Below, piece after piece: positions 1-11,275 of a stretch of 64,000 bases of DNA. The position numbers and the translations under genes were made by a program. This DNA is from Botryosphaeria dothidea (taxonomy: Eukaryota; Ascomycota; Dothideomycetes; Botryosphaeriales; Botryosphaeriaceae). Below the pieces are notes generated by a model. That model was given only the letters and a program-made list of their open reading frames with translations, did no database searches and had not been told where the DNA came from. The first letter of the stretch is position 1; every line of letters begins with the position of its first letter. The stretch is from the NCBI GenBank assembly GCA_011503125.2, contig WWBZ02000073.1, forward strand, positions 1,116,001 to 1,180,000, read 5' to 3'.

Positions 1-3000
1 GGACTCTTGGTGACCGAGACCTCGCTGGACTCAATGTACTCGTTTTTCCTTGAATCCCACGCTTGAGCAGCTGGCTGATCTTCACTGGGCTGTGCAAAGA
101 AATCCTCCTTGAAATTGAGCTCTTCCAGGGGCTCCTCGCCACCAATTCGCTGCTGAGACTCGAGCATCGATTGCTCGATAGACTCTTCTGTCATTTCATC
201 AAGATTGGGCAGATTGCTGGGATCATAAATGCTGCCCTCGAAATGGATGTCTTGATCATCATCGTCGATGAAGACAGACTGATCCATATGGAGCTGGTCT
301 TCCTTGCGCGCGCCCTTGAACTCTTCTCCGACGAGTGAAGCCATCATGTTCACAACAGGCTCGACCTTTGTACGATACTGGACTTCCTTGGAAGGAGGTT
401 GTGGCGGGGCGAGTCCGCCAAAGATTGCGATAAGTGTCTGAGTGGAGTCTGCACAGCTTTCCATGACGAAGAGGTCATTCTTGAATTCCACATCGACTGA
501 TCGAGGGCCATCACCGTGCGACTCGCTGATTTTGACAACCGCCTTGGCCTTGGATACGGTCCCAACAGTGACGAATCCCCAGCGACAAAGATCGTTGACT
601 TGAGCAGTCCCTAGTCCTGTCTGCGAAGGAGTGCTACTCTGTGGCCGATCCGGATCAACCCGACCCACGTCGTCGACTACCAACAAAGACGCTCTCCTAA
701 TGTCCAAACTGGCGGTGGTAATGTCCTGAATGAGAGATCCGGTGAAGCGCGTGTCAGAAAGGACCACAAGAGCCTTTGCCTGACTCTTGTGAGGATTCAA
801 GCCAATTGCACAATCCCTCAAGAGTAAGTCGAGGTGCATGGGATGTGATGAGGGCCCAGATTTTTCGCTAGCAGCGGATGATTGTCTGGTAATACCAGGA
901 GACGGCGCCCGCTTAATTGTTGCCATAGATGATGCCATCTCGAATGCCACATCATCTGCTGTACAATCTTCTGATAAACCAAGCAGGGCCATGACGGTTG
1001 TCACCCGGTAGTCGAATAGAAGGTTGTACAGCTTGACCTTCAACGTGGGCTCCATCTCACCACCAAGCCAGCGCGCCATGACCATAGGGATAGCGACATC
1101 CCGGTCACCTGTGACCTCATCCAAGAACCATTCATCATTATTACGGGATGCCTCGATGGCGTGGATTGAGAGGGCGAGTAGGGCAGGCAAGCCAATATGA
1201 GCGACTCGAGCTTCTTTACAGGCCAAAGAGACTTTTCCGATGCGGTCACCCATTGTCACAGCGACCTTGCAGTCGGCCACCTCAATCATTGAGAGGATTC
1301 CGGGACGTTCGTCATCTGGTAAGAGTTTCGCAACACTGGAAAGCTTGGCAACATCTTTTCCAAGAGCTTCGAGCTGCTTCAAGCCTTCCAGGTCTGATAC
1401 ATTGAGTTGCAGAGATCCCTGAATTCTCACCTTGATGAGAGAGCCTTTCCGTCTTTGTGAAAGAAGCGTGTCAATGAGGATATCATCATCAACTTCGTAC
1501 TTGAAAGCAGTCGGCGTGATAAGCGAAAGTAGGTCGGATAAATCAGCTTCTTCAGGAACAAACGCATAATTCATGCGGATGTCATGCACTTCGACTGACA
1601 GTGGTGGGTTACTTGAGAGTACCGCAGACAGTATCGAGTGAGGCCCCGAGACCTTCGCATGTTTGACAGAGATTCTGACGCCCCCCTTTCGAGCATTAGT
1701 GCGGATGGTGCTAGTCTCTAAAATTACACCACATGTCTCTCCCTTAAGATTGAAGTTGAGGCCCGCAAAACGAGCGTCAATCTTGGGGACTGGTACCTGC
1801 TCAGGTGCATGTACTTTAGGCGGCGATGCGATCTTCGGTGTTGGAGGAGGCAGCACGCACGTAGACTTAATGTGGTTACTGATTTTCAGAACCCCACTGA
1901 AGCCGCCATATGAAGCGAATGTATCATCCAGCTTTTGTACATCCAAGGAGATATTGATAGGGAGTGTGGAGACATCGATGCGCGGGCCTCCGTTGTCCTC
2001 TGTATACGCAATTGAAATGTCGCATTCGATGGGCTTGTTGACGTCCATAGTTGTCTCATCTAGACCCGTGTCCGGTTGGAAGTTTAGAATTCCCTGATCG
2101 CCGAATCCAAAGGAGAAAATTCCAACCTTGAGATTGGCCTTCAGAGACCCATTCCTCTCTGCGGCTGCGGCACTTATGTCACGAGTGTACAGAGTGAGGA
2201 GCACTTCGCTCAGGTCCCACTCCGCATGACGGAGACCGCCTACGAGTTTATTGGACGCAACACCTTGAGTCAACAACTCCTTCAAAAGAGCAACATGCAG
2301 GGTTTCCATGGCGAACTTAAATGACCATGCAGCAGAATTCGAGCTGGTATCGTCCTTTGTCTTCTTGGTTTCTTTTCGGGACTCCTTGTTGTTCATGGAC
2401 GGGGGTTCGCCAAAGAGCTGTTGAACCATCTTCACGAGACGCATTGCCAGGTAGATCGTTTCTACGTCTACTTGTAAGCGCACGTTGCCAACGGAAACCT
2501 CGATCTCATCGTCTGGTTGCTTCTTTGGATCCGCCCTTGAAGATTCAGAGCTGCGTGCTGATGTTGGTCGCTGTTGAGTAGGTAACCTCCGGGACTCTCG
2601 CATGATGCTAGATGAAGGCCTAGACCGTGCAGTAGATGCAGCATATTGAGAGAAGGATCCAGGCACATCTTGAAACACGGAGTCTTCTGCGAAAGCTACT
2701 CTTGAGCGACGCTGCTCGTCAGGGTAAGCAAGCGGGTCCGCATCGGACATTTCTTGTGAAGCCTTCTCGAGTGGCACCCATACAGAAACGACGTCAACTT
2801 CCACGAGAGGAAGGAAGACTCTGGTTGGGAGATCGGCCTCACTCTCGTGAAATGAGCGCTCTTCTCCAGAAGCCGCTTCGGCACCAACTCGGCTACCTGG
2901 TCGAGGAGTCTCACAACCGTCATCCTTCTCAACTATGGGATCCAGAGAAGCTGTTGTTATCGGAGCTGGAGGATGGTAGATACGGTCCGACTCGTTGCTG

Positions 3001-4772
3001 GATACACTCGAAGTGTCCCATGCTCCAGGCATATGAAACGATCTGCTTGACTGCGCTGCACCATCGTCGATTGCGCTCATATACATACTTTCGGCATCCT
3101 CATGACTGAAAAGCTTCGACTCTGCAAGGTCGCCTTGCACAGAAGATGCTGGTGAGGGAGAAGCACTGGATGATCTGTCGGATGTGCTCGTAGTCTCTGG
3201 GCTCAGAGACTCAGCTGCTGAGACACTGTTGTCACGAACAGCCGTGTCTGACTGTACTGGGGTATGCTGAGGCATTGGCTGGGACCTGGAGATATGTTGC
3301 AAGTCATAGTCAAGTTCAACATGTCTTGGTTGGTGCGGAAGCCGCCCGGGGAGCGAGTTGCTACCAGAGAAGACAGCATGCTGCGGATGCCCAGGCTCCG
3401 GTGAGCGTTCCGACTCTGTCGAATTTTCTGATCTTGTTGAATGCTCCAGCTCACCCACGTTCGCTCGGCTCGGAGTCGCGCTCTGATCGTCTTCAACATT
3501 CGAATCGAACATTCCGTTTTCCATGCCGTATTGGAGGATCGATTCCTCACCATACAGGCTTTGTTGTCCAAACCTCTGCGAATCTGATGAGGTAGCCATG
3601 TTACGCACCTCAGGGGCTTCGCTTTCATCTTCGGCATCGGCAAATCTGTCAGCATCTGTAGTCATTACGGACTCGCTCATAGCTGGAAATTGCCGGCTGG
3701 ATTGCGGAGATGGCGACGATTCAGCGTCGATTGATGGCGAACGGCTCTTCACAAGTGGAGACCTGGTAGCAACCAGACTTGGGGCGGAGTATGGATGAAA
3801 CGAATCGGATGGAGCACTTCTGCTCCTCGTAGGAGACGCTGCTAGTGACGATGCAACCCTACTCTTGGCCATCTTCTTCTCGTCAAGGAGCAACCCAGCA
3901 GAGATGCTCTTCAGTGTAATTCTGCGCTTCCCATGTTTTGTCTGGTCCTCCTCACTCGATTCCACTTCCTCTTGGGTGCCCGTGGTTAGACCGTCGACCT
4001 CCACGCCATCGATATGAAGCACAAGACTGGCTTGGATCGCCTCATCATCGTCCCAACCTTCTGGCGGAACTTCAGTCTCGATGTGAAGTTCAATATCCCC
4101 GATATAAACCTTGGAGGTGTCCTGAACGAGTTTGAGATATTTGCTCACGTAGTAAGGTGTTTCGAAGCCAACACCGGTTCCCAGTTCCGGGTCGTCGTAT
4201 CCGTCATCGCTGAACATGCTGGATTCTGTGAAAGGGTCCTGCTGCAAATACTGCGACTGTGACCTAATGGCAGCCTCGAGCTGTCTCCTTTCCTCCGCCG
4301 ACTCGTCTTGAATGAACGACTTCGCCAGATCCTCAGCGGTGGGGATAGCCTCCTGGTCCGACCTGTCCGTAGGGTTGCCATCATGTCCAATTTTCTGGTC
4401 GAAGTCTGGCGCAACCTTTCCCTTGGCTACGATCCCCGTAGCATCTATGGCGATGCCTTGAAGGTTGGCAGGTATGGTCACGCGGAGATCGTTGATATAT
4501 GCCTCAGACACTTGGAAATTCGGCGGGAGAGGGAGGTAGGACGTCAGTTTCTGTGCAGGTATCAAGTTAGCATGATATCAGCGCATCACACGACGGCTGG
4601 TCTCACGAACCTCGGCCTTGAGCGGAACCTTGGGCAAGGTAATGACACTCTTTTTGCCCCATGCGAAGCTGAACTTGTCTAAGTCGATGGCGGTGTCGTC
4701 GATGATGCCGATCTTCGAGATGGCAAAGCGCAGGATGGCCTGCTTGGCCGACGGCGGTATGAGGAAAGCCAT
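1..4772 (-). CDS. ATG2: Autophagy-related protein 2 (ATG2), N-terminal ~1570 residues; runs off the left edge
   Basis: Atg2 is the bridge-like lipid-transfer protein that feeds phospholipid from the ER to the growing phagophore together with Atg9 and Atg18. Exons are 4772-4611 and 4550-1 (open at the edge), with a 60-bp intron 4610-4551 that has a GCTAAC branch site. The chosen start gives MAFLIPPSAKQAILRF, the usual chorein-type N-terminus; an in-frame ATG at 4796 would only add eight residues. The rest of the N-terminal block (LDKFSFAWGKKSVITLP, then EAYINDLRVTIPANLQG) fits the chorein_N domain. Further on, LDLLLRDCAIGLNPHKSQAK and LYNLLFDYRVTTVMALLGL resemble conserved central ATG2 sequence, and a Ser-rich low-complexity stretch lies between about residues 260 and 800. 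The frame is open from 4550 to base 1. The C-terminal ATG_C part lies outside the window. It is divergent from the adenosine deaminase gene. Identity is secure; the second exon could hide a small in-frame intron. Confidence 0.93.
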
Positions 4773-5496
4773 GGCGACTAGAAGACGACGATACAAGCGC
4801 GGCGCCCCGCGGTGGGGAAGAGTGGACGCACAGAGGCGGACGGACGAGGCGCTCTGTGCGGCGGAGGGCGGAGCAGCGGAGGGTTGCGAAGGGTGGCGGA
4901 CGAGCGTGGGAGCTCTAGCGGTGACCGCACGGCGGATGCGAGGTGATATCGGCGGTCGACATTAAGCGGGCATGCTCCAGTGGCAGGGGATTGTTCGAGC
5001 AGACGGGCAGGAGTGCGGGCAGGATCCAGTCGGCGCAGGTTGGGGCGTCGCTGGAGCAAGAGTGGAAGGGGAGGCAAACGTGTTGGTCGGGCGCTCTGGT
5101 GCCCGCGCAGCCCGGTGACGAGCAAGTGTTGCGTGTGTCCAGCGCAGGTGAGCCAGCAAAGACGCAGCATCGAGCATGTCACGGGCGCGCGTGCTGCAGG
5201 TCTCGGGCGGGCTTATCGCCGATAAGGCCTAGGCAATGACGCCGTTGGCCTTGTGGCCTTGCCGCCTCTTGTGTCGCGCGGGCTAGGGCGCGTCTCCGCG
5301 CACGCGCCTTCCCGCGCCCGCGAACAGGCACCCATGCCCCCTTTTTCTGCACCCTCAACTGCTCAAATCCCTCTGACCGCCCGGCACTTCGCCCAAGCCG
5401 ACAACCGACTCCACATCATCCAAGTCCGCAGCCACTGAGCGCCAGGCTAACGCTCCACCCGCTTGATTCTCCCCGCGGTTGAGTCAGTACCTAGCC
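4773..5496. other. Divergent promoter region between ATG2 and the adenosine deaminase gene
   Basis: The 724 bp between the two start codons carry no credible gene. The ATG2 side is very GC-rich. The deaminase side (about 5330-5495) is pyrimidine-rich, as is common near fungal transcription starts. The clearest element is a pair of inverted GATA motifs at 5212-5226, listed separately. Confidence 0.75.
5212..5226. promoter_or_regulatory. Inverted pair of GATA-factor motifs
   Basis: CTTATC GCC GATAAG is a perfect inverted repeat with a 3-bp spacer. Each half matches the HGATAR core bound by fungal GATA factors such as AreA/NIT2 (nitrogen) and SreA-type regulators (iron). It lies between a starvation-induced autophagy gene and a purine-salvage enzyme, so control by nitrogen supply is plausible. 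Binding is inferred only. Confidence 0.45.
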
Positions 5497-7342
5497 ATGG
5501 ACCGCGCATCCGTGCAGGACGGCGACGCTGCCTGGTTGCAGCAAGAAGGCGTGCCGCGTCTGGAGGACCAATTCATCCAAAAGTACCTCGAGGGCCGTGA
5601 CAAGCTTGTCGAGCAAGAGAAGATACAGCGAAGTGGTTGGTGATCATTGCCGAAAATCGATTTCATAGAAGAGGGTCTGACAAACGTGGTCAGACCGCTT
5701 CTTCCGCGAGAGTCTCTCGCCCACGGCCTTTGAGGCCTGCTCCATCGTCGATCAGATCCGCTTTGAAGAGCAGCAGACCCTATGGACCAGGGACTACGAG
5801 AACAGCCTTGCCGACGACGGCGACGTCTTTCCCGGCATGATGTTCTCGCTCGCTAAAGAGCGCATGGAGAAGAGCAAGCTGTGGCAGATCGTCCGTCGCA
5901 TGCCCAAGGGCGCTCTGCTGCACTGCCATCTCGAAGCCATGGTCGAGCTGGACTGGATGTTAGATGAAGCTTTCAAGCTAGATGGCATCCATGTCTGGTC
6001 CGACAGGGGTCTTACCAATGAAGCCAATCTCTCCAAGGCGCCTTTTTTCTTCACATTCACTAAGCTTTCCAAGAAAGATAGTGCATCCATATGGTCTGAG
6101 TCGTATGAGCCCAAAACTCCAATCCCCCTGGCAGTAGCTGCGGATTCCTTCCCCCGTGGCGGCCGTGAAAGCTTTCGGGAATGGGCCAAGTCACGAACAA
6201 TGATCACTTCAGAAGAGTCCCTCAAGCACCACTACGGCGTCAATGATGTGTGGCGAAAGTTCGCATCGTGCTTTCCAATCCTCGCCAGCTTGATATTTTA
6301 TGAACCGTTCTTCCGCAAGTACATTCGGAAGATGTTCGAGAATCTCTACGCTGACGGCGTCCAATGGGTGGACATACGAGCAGTTTTTGTCACACCATGG
6401 CGGCCTAACGGATCGGAGGAAGTTGCACCGAACCATGATGGATTTTTCAAGGCATTCGGCGAAGAGGTGGACAAGTTCAAGGCATCTGAGGAGGGCAAGG
6501 GCTTTTGGGGGGCACGTTTTATCTGGACGACTCCTAGAATCATGGACAAACGACGAGTGATTGAAAGTAAGTGCTTTTTCCAAAGGCCAATAAAAAGTTC
6601 ACCTCTTACCATTAATCCAGGTATGAAATGCTGTGTCGAGACAAAGGTCAAGTACCCTAGTCTGATCGGAGGCTACGACTTGGTTGGCCAAGAAGACACA
6701 GGCAGGCCCCTTCAAGACCTTCTTCCTGAATTATTTTGGTTTAAGAAGAAGTGCATGGAATCCGGCGTCGACGTCCCCTTCTTTTTCCACGCTGGCGAAA
6801 CCCTCGGAGATGGAGACACGACCGACGAGAACCTTTTCGATGCCGTCCTTCTTGGAACAAGACGAATTGGCCACGGCTTCTCGCTCTTCAAACATCCGCT
6901 CCTCATCGACATGATCAAACAGAAGAAAATCCTCATCGAGAGCTGCCCTGTTTCCAACGAAGTGCTACGGCTTACCGGATCTGTCATGTCACACCCGCTA
7001 CCAGCGCTCCTCGCACGCGGTGTGAATGTCTCCCTTTGCAACGACGATCCTTCTATCCTCGGCCAGGGAACGAGCGGCATGACCCACGACTTTTGGCAAG
7101 CTCTGCAGGGCTGGGAGAACCTTGGCTTGGCTGGCCTCGGATCGCTTGCCGAGAACAGCGTCCGATGGGCGAATTTTGAAGACTGCACCCAAAAAGACTG
7201 GCAAGAAGACATCAAGACCGGTGCTCTTGGCAAGGGTCTTCGAGCCCAGAGATTGAAAGAGTGGATGGCAGCATGGGAAAAGTTCTGCCACTGGATCGTT
7301 ACGGAATACGGTGTCGACGAGGATCTCGATCCTGAAGAGTAA
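5497..7342 (+). CDS. CECR1/ADGF-type adenosine deaminase
   Basis: Metal-dependent deaminase of the ADGF/CECR1 branch of the adenosine deaminase superfamily (adenosine to inosine). Exons are 5497-5635, 5694-6566 and 6621-7342, giving 577 residues. The first intron is 58 bp. The second is 54 bp (gtaagt...ccag) and is open in frame, so an unspliced reading looks continuous, but the family alignment IESMKCCVETK supports removal. Metal and catalytic motifs are present: HCH near residue 123 (PKGALLHCHLEAMV), FFFHAGETLGDGD near 394, RIGHGFSL, and the Asp pair in SLCNDDPSILG near 478. There is no signal peptide, unlike animal secreted ADGFs, so an intracellular enzyme is likely. It converges on the secreted orphan gene, with 403 bp between stop codons. 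Confidence 0.9.
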
Positions 7343-7745
7343 ATGATGCTGAATGCGATGTCAAACATACCACCCAAGGAAACGAATAGGTCAGTGGCGC
7401 AGGGAGCGGCAAAGGAAGATTGGCTGGTTGGTTTCGGGGCAGGTTCGGTAGGTTTTCCATTTGTTATCGGGGTTTATTTTAGACGGGTTTGTCCTCACGG
7501 ATTGCTTTTCATCTTGTTTTCCTTCCTAGGCAGGTTTCCTATCTTGCACAGTCGACGGTTGTAATACGTCTTTATCACCTTGTATCATTTAATCACAGCC
7601 TCTTCACATCATCATCATGGTTTTGGGTTAAAGTCACACCCACATAGGGAAGACTCTCTTCAACCCCCAATATATCATTTCGGAATATGTTTCTGGCGTT
7701 TACATGAAATCTTTACAGAAAAGACAGTGTTTGTAAATAGGCTTC
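7343..7745. other. Convergent 3' intergenic region
   Basis: 403 bp between two stop codons, fairly AT-rich and T-rich, compatible with two overlapping 3' UTRs. I see no gene, RNA or repeat in it. Confidence 0.7.
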
Positions 7746-8691
7746 TTACAGGCGAGCACTGCTGCTTGACGCAGGATCGAAGCTACTTTGTTGGATGCTA
7801 ATCTTGTCAACCGTCCAGGTCTTTCCGCCGTCCGATGTTGTTAGCTCGCCAGCCGTTGCCAAGTTCGTGGTGAGGGTCCCCTTGAACACAGAATCCGCCT
7901 CAGCCAGCTTGATGATCGTGTTTTGATAGGCTAGTGCTTCGTCAGCAAGGATCTCGACATGCGCAAAAAGCCAGTGACAACTTATTGTGAGCATTTACAA
8001 TACCACTGCATTCATCCTGGCACTCCACAGCCGTACCCCAGCCTTGAGCCTTGCCCGAGGCGGTCGAGAGTGTTGAGACAACGGTACCGTTAATGCTGAC
8101 AGTCTGCGTGTAGTTGCCCGATGCGTCGTCGTATTTGTCTACATATTCGTAAGACCAAAGAACGGGCCTAACTCGCATCTCCTGAGTGAGGACTCACAGT
8201 TGATTTTCACGCCCTGCGTCGCAGTCAACGGCTTCGCATCGCCGCTGAGTTGCGTCTCGCCAGTGTACGTGCTCGCAAAAACGCACCACTCGCCGCTCTT
8301 ACCACCGCATTGCCTGCTCGCAACATTAACATCAACACGCACCTCAAATGAAACCAATAATGGTCGTATACGTACGTGGCCGTCTCGGTGCTCGAGCTCA
8401 CAATAGACTGTACGAGCTGGCCGTTGTCGGTTCCCATGCCTGGCCAAAGCACCATACGGTCTAAAAAGTAATTCATCATATGTTAGCTTTCTTTGTATTT
8501 TCGATATTAAGTATCGGCCTCTTACCCTGCTGGGGGTCGGGCGTCTTGCCGGGATACAGCGTCGTCTCTGCTTCCACGATGTACGAAATGGTCGCGCCGA
8601 GAGAGTAGTACGGCCCGAAGCGGACGCTGTACTGGGCGGCGACGTTGCCGGCCAGAGCGAGGAGGAGGGACTTCTTGGAGAAGCTTGGCAT
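7746..8691 (-). CDS. Secreted protein of unknown function, about 228 aa
   Basis: Five exons: 8691-8526, 8460-8376, 8313-8198, 8138-8004 and 7930-7746. All junctions keep frame, giving 228 residues. The N-terminus MPSFSKKSLLLALAGNVAAQ looks like a cleavable signal peptide ending near residue 20. The mature part is rich in Ser, Thr, Gly and predicted beta strand, with four cysteines in two close pairs (QCGGKSGEWC and ECQDEC), which suggests two disulfides. WPGMGTDNGQLVQSIVSS and GWGTAVECQDECSAYQNTI are wordings I associate with an uncharacterised fungal extracellular family. A jelly-roll fold such as concanavalin-like or peptidase G1-like is possible, but I see no catalytic residues that justify naming one. 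The function is unknown. Confidence 0.78.
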
Positions 8692-9420
8692 GGTTATTTT
8701 GGATATGATAGACGATAGATCAAAAGAAGGGACCTGCTAAGCTTTGGAGGGGGGGATAGGCAAATAGGAGGCATTGTGGGAAAATGAAGGTATTTAGCAT
8801 TTGATCGGCACATCACACCTCGGTTTCGCGGGCCGCTTTGCTGTCCTGCAAAGGGAGGTGTGGGACGTTTCATGGCTCGATCAAATGAGGAGCTCGCTCA
8901 GCCGCTCCGACGTCTCATATGTTTCGAAGGACCTGAGGGGCGGAAAAATTACGGGGAACTTCCGTTTACAGGAGGCATGTTTCAGCGTGGCCATTAGGTG
9001 TTTGGCAGGGTCGTCTGTCTGAGCCGTGACCTCATTGGTTACACGGCCGTATTGCTAATGCTCGGCCAAACTCCCCGGGTGATGCTGTACCGGACTCTAA
9101 AAGAGAAGAGAATAAATGTGGAATCGATCTTATTTTTTGCCATTCGGATAGCTAGTGGTTTTGATGGTAGCTTCCATCCATCGTTTACGCGCATTTGCGG
9201 TGGCCCCACCTGCTCGTACAATTCGAGCGCCGACCACTAAGAGGCGCCTGAAGATCCTATCATCAACATACCGAGGCCATCATTCCGCGTTCCCTGACGA
9301 TTCGCGGGATTCTGCGCGGAACAGCAGTGAGCAATCGGGCTCTGATTTGCTGCAGGGTCCTGTCTTTAGGTGACGCAATACTGAATAGTCATAGCCGTAC
9401 TCTTCCCCTGTGCGATTTTT
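8692..9420. other. Intergenic: promoter of the secreted orphan and 3' flank of CSN12
   Basis: 729 bp. The short open frames here are scattered on both strands and show no family resemblance. No RNA gene or repeat was recognised. Confidence 0.65.
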
Positions 9421-10921
9421 TCACACATTTGTTCCGGGGAATGCACCAGCCTTGCTGAGAACTACTTTGCCATGCTCGCGTGCTATGTAGCCCTTCATCA
9501 AACCCTGTGAATTGTTAGATCCATGCACTTTGACTGTGTAATCCTGGTCTGTGCCCACCTTGTAGATCATGTTTGCGAGGAGACACTCGACTTCATCATT
9601 GTCGAGAGCCTCGCCGTCGCGTCGAGCCATGCTCAGATTCAGAGCAGCGCCAAATTCAGCGACGGGCACCCTGGTGCGACGTACCCTATCCTTCTCAGTC
9701 TGGCCTTCCTTGAGCGGCTCGTGGCCTCCGGTGATGAAGACTTTGCGAAGAAGGTTCCGCAGAACGATATCACGGCCTCGTTCTAGAGTCAAGTAGATAC
9801 GTCGCTTGACGAATTCTTCTTCTCCGGCGGCCAGCGCGGTGTCGAAACCCGCGAGATCACCTCTCTTGATGCAAGTTGCCAGGGGCGTGAAGAGTTGTTG
9901 GAGATGTGGATATGGTTCTAATAGTTGCTGCGTAGGGAGTGTGTGAGTAGTAAGGAGATGACAGGGAATCAGATAGGTGAGAATCAGTTCGCGGTTCTTC
10001 CGTGCATCCCTGTAGCAGAGTTGCCAAGCCTCAGTAAGGTGCTCCTCGGCCTGTTTGTAATCTTCATCGAGGAAACTTAGAACTCCGCGGTAGTACTTGA
10101 ATGTGACACGATGCGATTTCGGGAAAGCTTCGAATGGCGGCATATCACCTTGTGCGGCTTGCAAAGAGCGCAGGACGTTCTTTGAAAGGCTGACAGCATT
10201 CAGCTTGAAGTATGTTTTGAACAGGATGTTGGCGATGTAGTAGAGAGCCCACTTGCGGGAATCCTCCAAAGGTTCTCTACGTTGACTTAGCATACACAGA
10301 CGATGCACCTGAAAGTAAGTGTATTATTACATACCGGTCGCTGATGCACAAGCCAAAAATGCGGTTGATCTGTCTTGCGGCATCTTCCAACTTATCATTC
10401 TTGCCCATGGTATCTGCAATATCATCTGAAAAGCCGGCATTGAAGCCGGCCCTTCCCTTTGCTTTAGCTGCGGTCTCATCGGATTTGATGGCGAAGATGC
10501 GCAGAAACTTGGCCGCGACATAGAGGCACGGTATAGTCCAGGAAGGAAAGTGGCTACCAGAGTAGCCTTTGATGAGGGCATTCAGAACATCCTTCCACAC
10601 ATCATAGACTCTGGACCAGTCGGCATCCTTCAGACCCTGGCACGATGTCTCTTCGGCATTCAAGACTTCGCCAACGGCCTTCCAGTATGCGACGTACACC
10701 TCGGTCCAAGCATTGATTTCGGCCTTTGTCAAGCCGACATTGTTATAGGATGAGATGCCGTGGCGAACGTCGGACTGAACACTGAAGACATTGGTGCTGC
10801 GCTGGAAGGCGTACAGAAGGCCGGCATCCTGTGGCGGCGGGACAGGCGTGATGGTTGCAGCGACACCGTAGCCGTTGCCAGTCGCGAATGCGCGCTTGAA
10901 GTCGGTGAGAATGGCGTCCAT
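9421..10921 (-). CDS. csn12: Csn12-like PCI-domain protein (COP9 signalosome/TREX-2-like)
   Basis: Homologue of fungal Csn12, a PCI protein of the Csn12-Thp3-Sem1/COP9-associated group that acts in mRNA maturation and export. Exons are 10921-10335, 10276-9559 and 9504-9421, giving 462 residues. The first intron (58 bp, gtatgt...gctaag...cgtag) joins ISDR to [19 protein letters not shown]. The second (54 bp, branch tctaac) is stop-free in frame; removal joins ANMIYK to [12 protein letters not shown], the conserved end of the PCI winged helix. TPR-like helices ([40 protein letters not shown]) precede the PCI core at about residues 230-440. It is divergent from eL20 with 354 bp between starts. 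Confidence 0.88.
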
Positions 10922-11275
10922 GGTGGGTGCGGGATGGTAATGTCACTGCAGGATACTGGTGCGGATGGTATGGGGACTTCGCTGGTGCGCTCAAGAGTTG
11001 GGCGACATGGCGTTCGCGCAAGCCGTCGCGTTGGTGGGGCAGGCGCGAGCTGGGCGGGTGAGTGGTGAGTGCGCAGGCACCTTGTTCATAGGGCAGGCTC
11101 CTGCGGCTCGGCACTAGTGCTAAAGCTAAGCGAGAATCGCACACCCATCAAAAAACTTCCTGCCTACTCAAGACGACGACGACAACGGACGACATCCACA
11201 CCGCCGACAACACAGCATCAAGGTCAGTAATTCCCATCCCCCCTCGCCACATTTGCTCGTGCTGACGCCGCGAAG
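10922..11275. other. Bidirectional promoter between CSN12 and eL20
   Basis: 354 bp between two divergent start codons. The right half (about 11140-11220) is a CA/CGA-rich leader typical of fungal ribosomal-protein 5' UTRs. No TATA box is visible. Confidence 0.6.

Noticed and set aside
10309..10330. Short apparent intron at the Csn12 exon 1 end
   Set aside because: A 22-26 bp intron is too short; the acceptor at 10277 gives a normal 58-bp intron and restores the family sequence.
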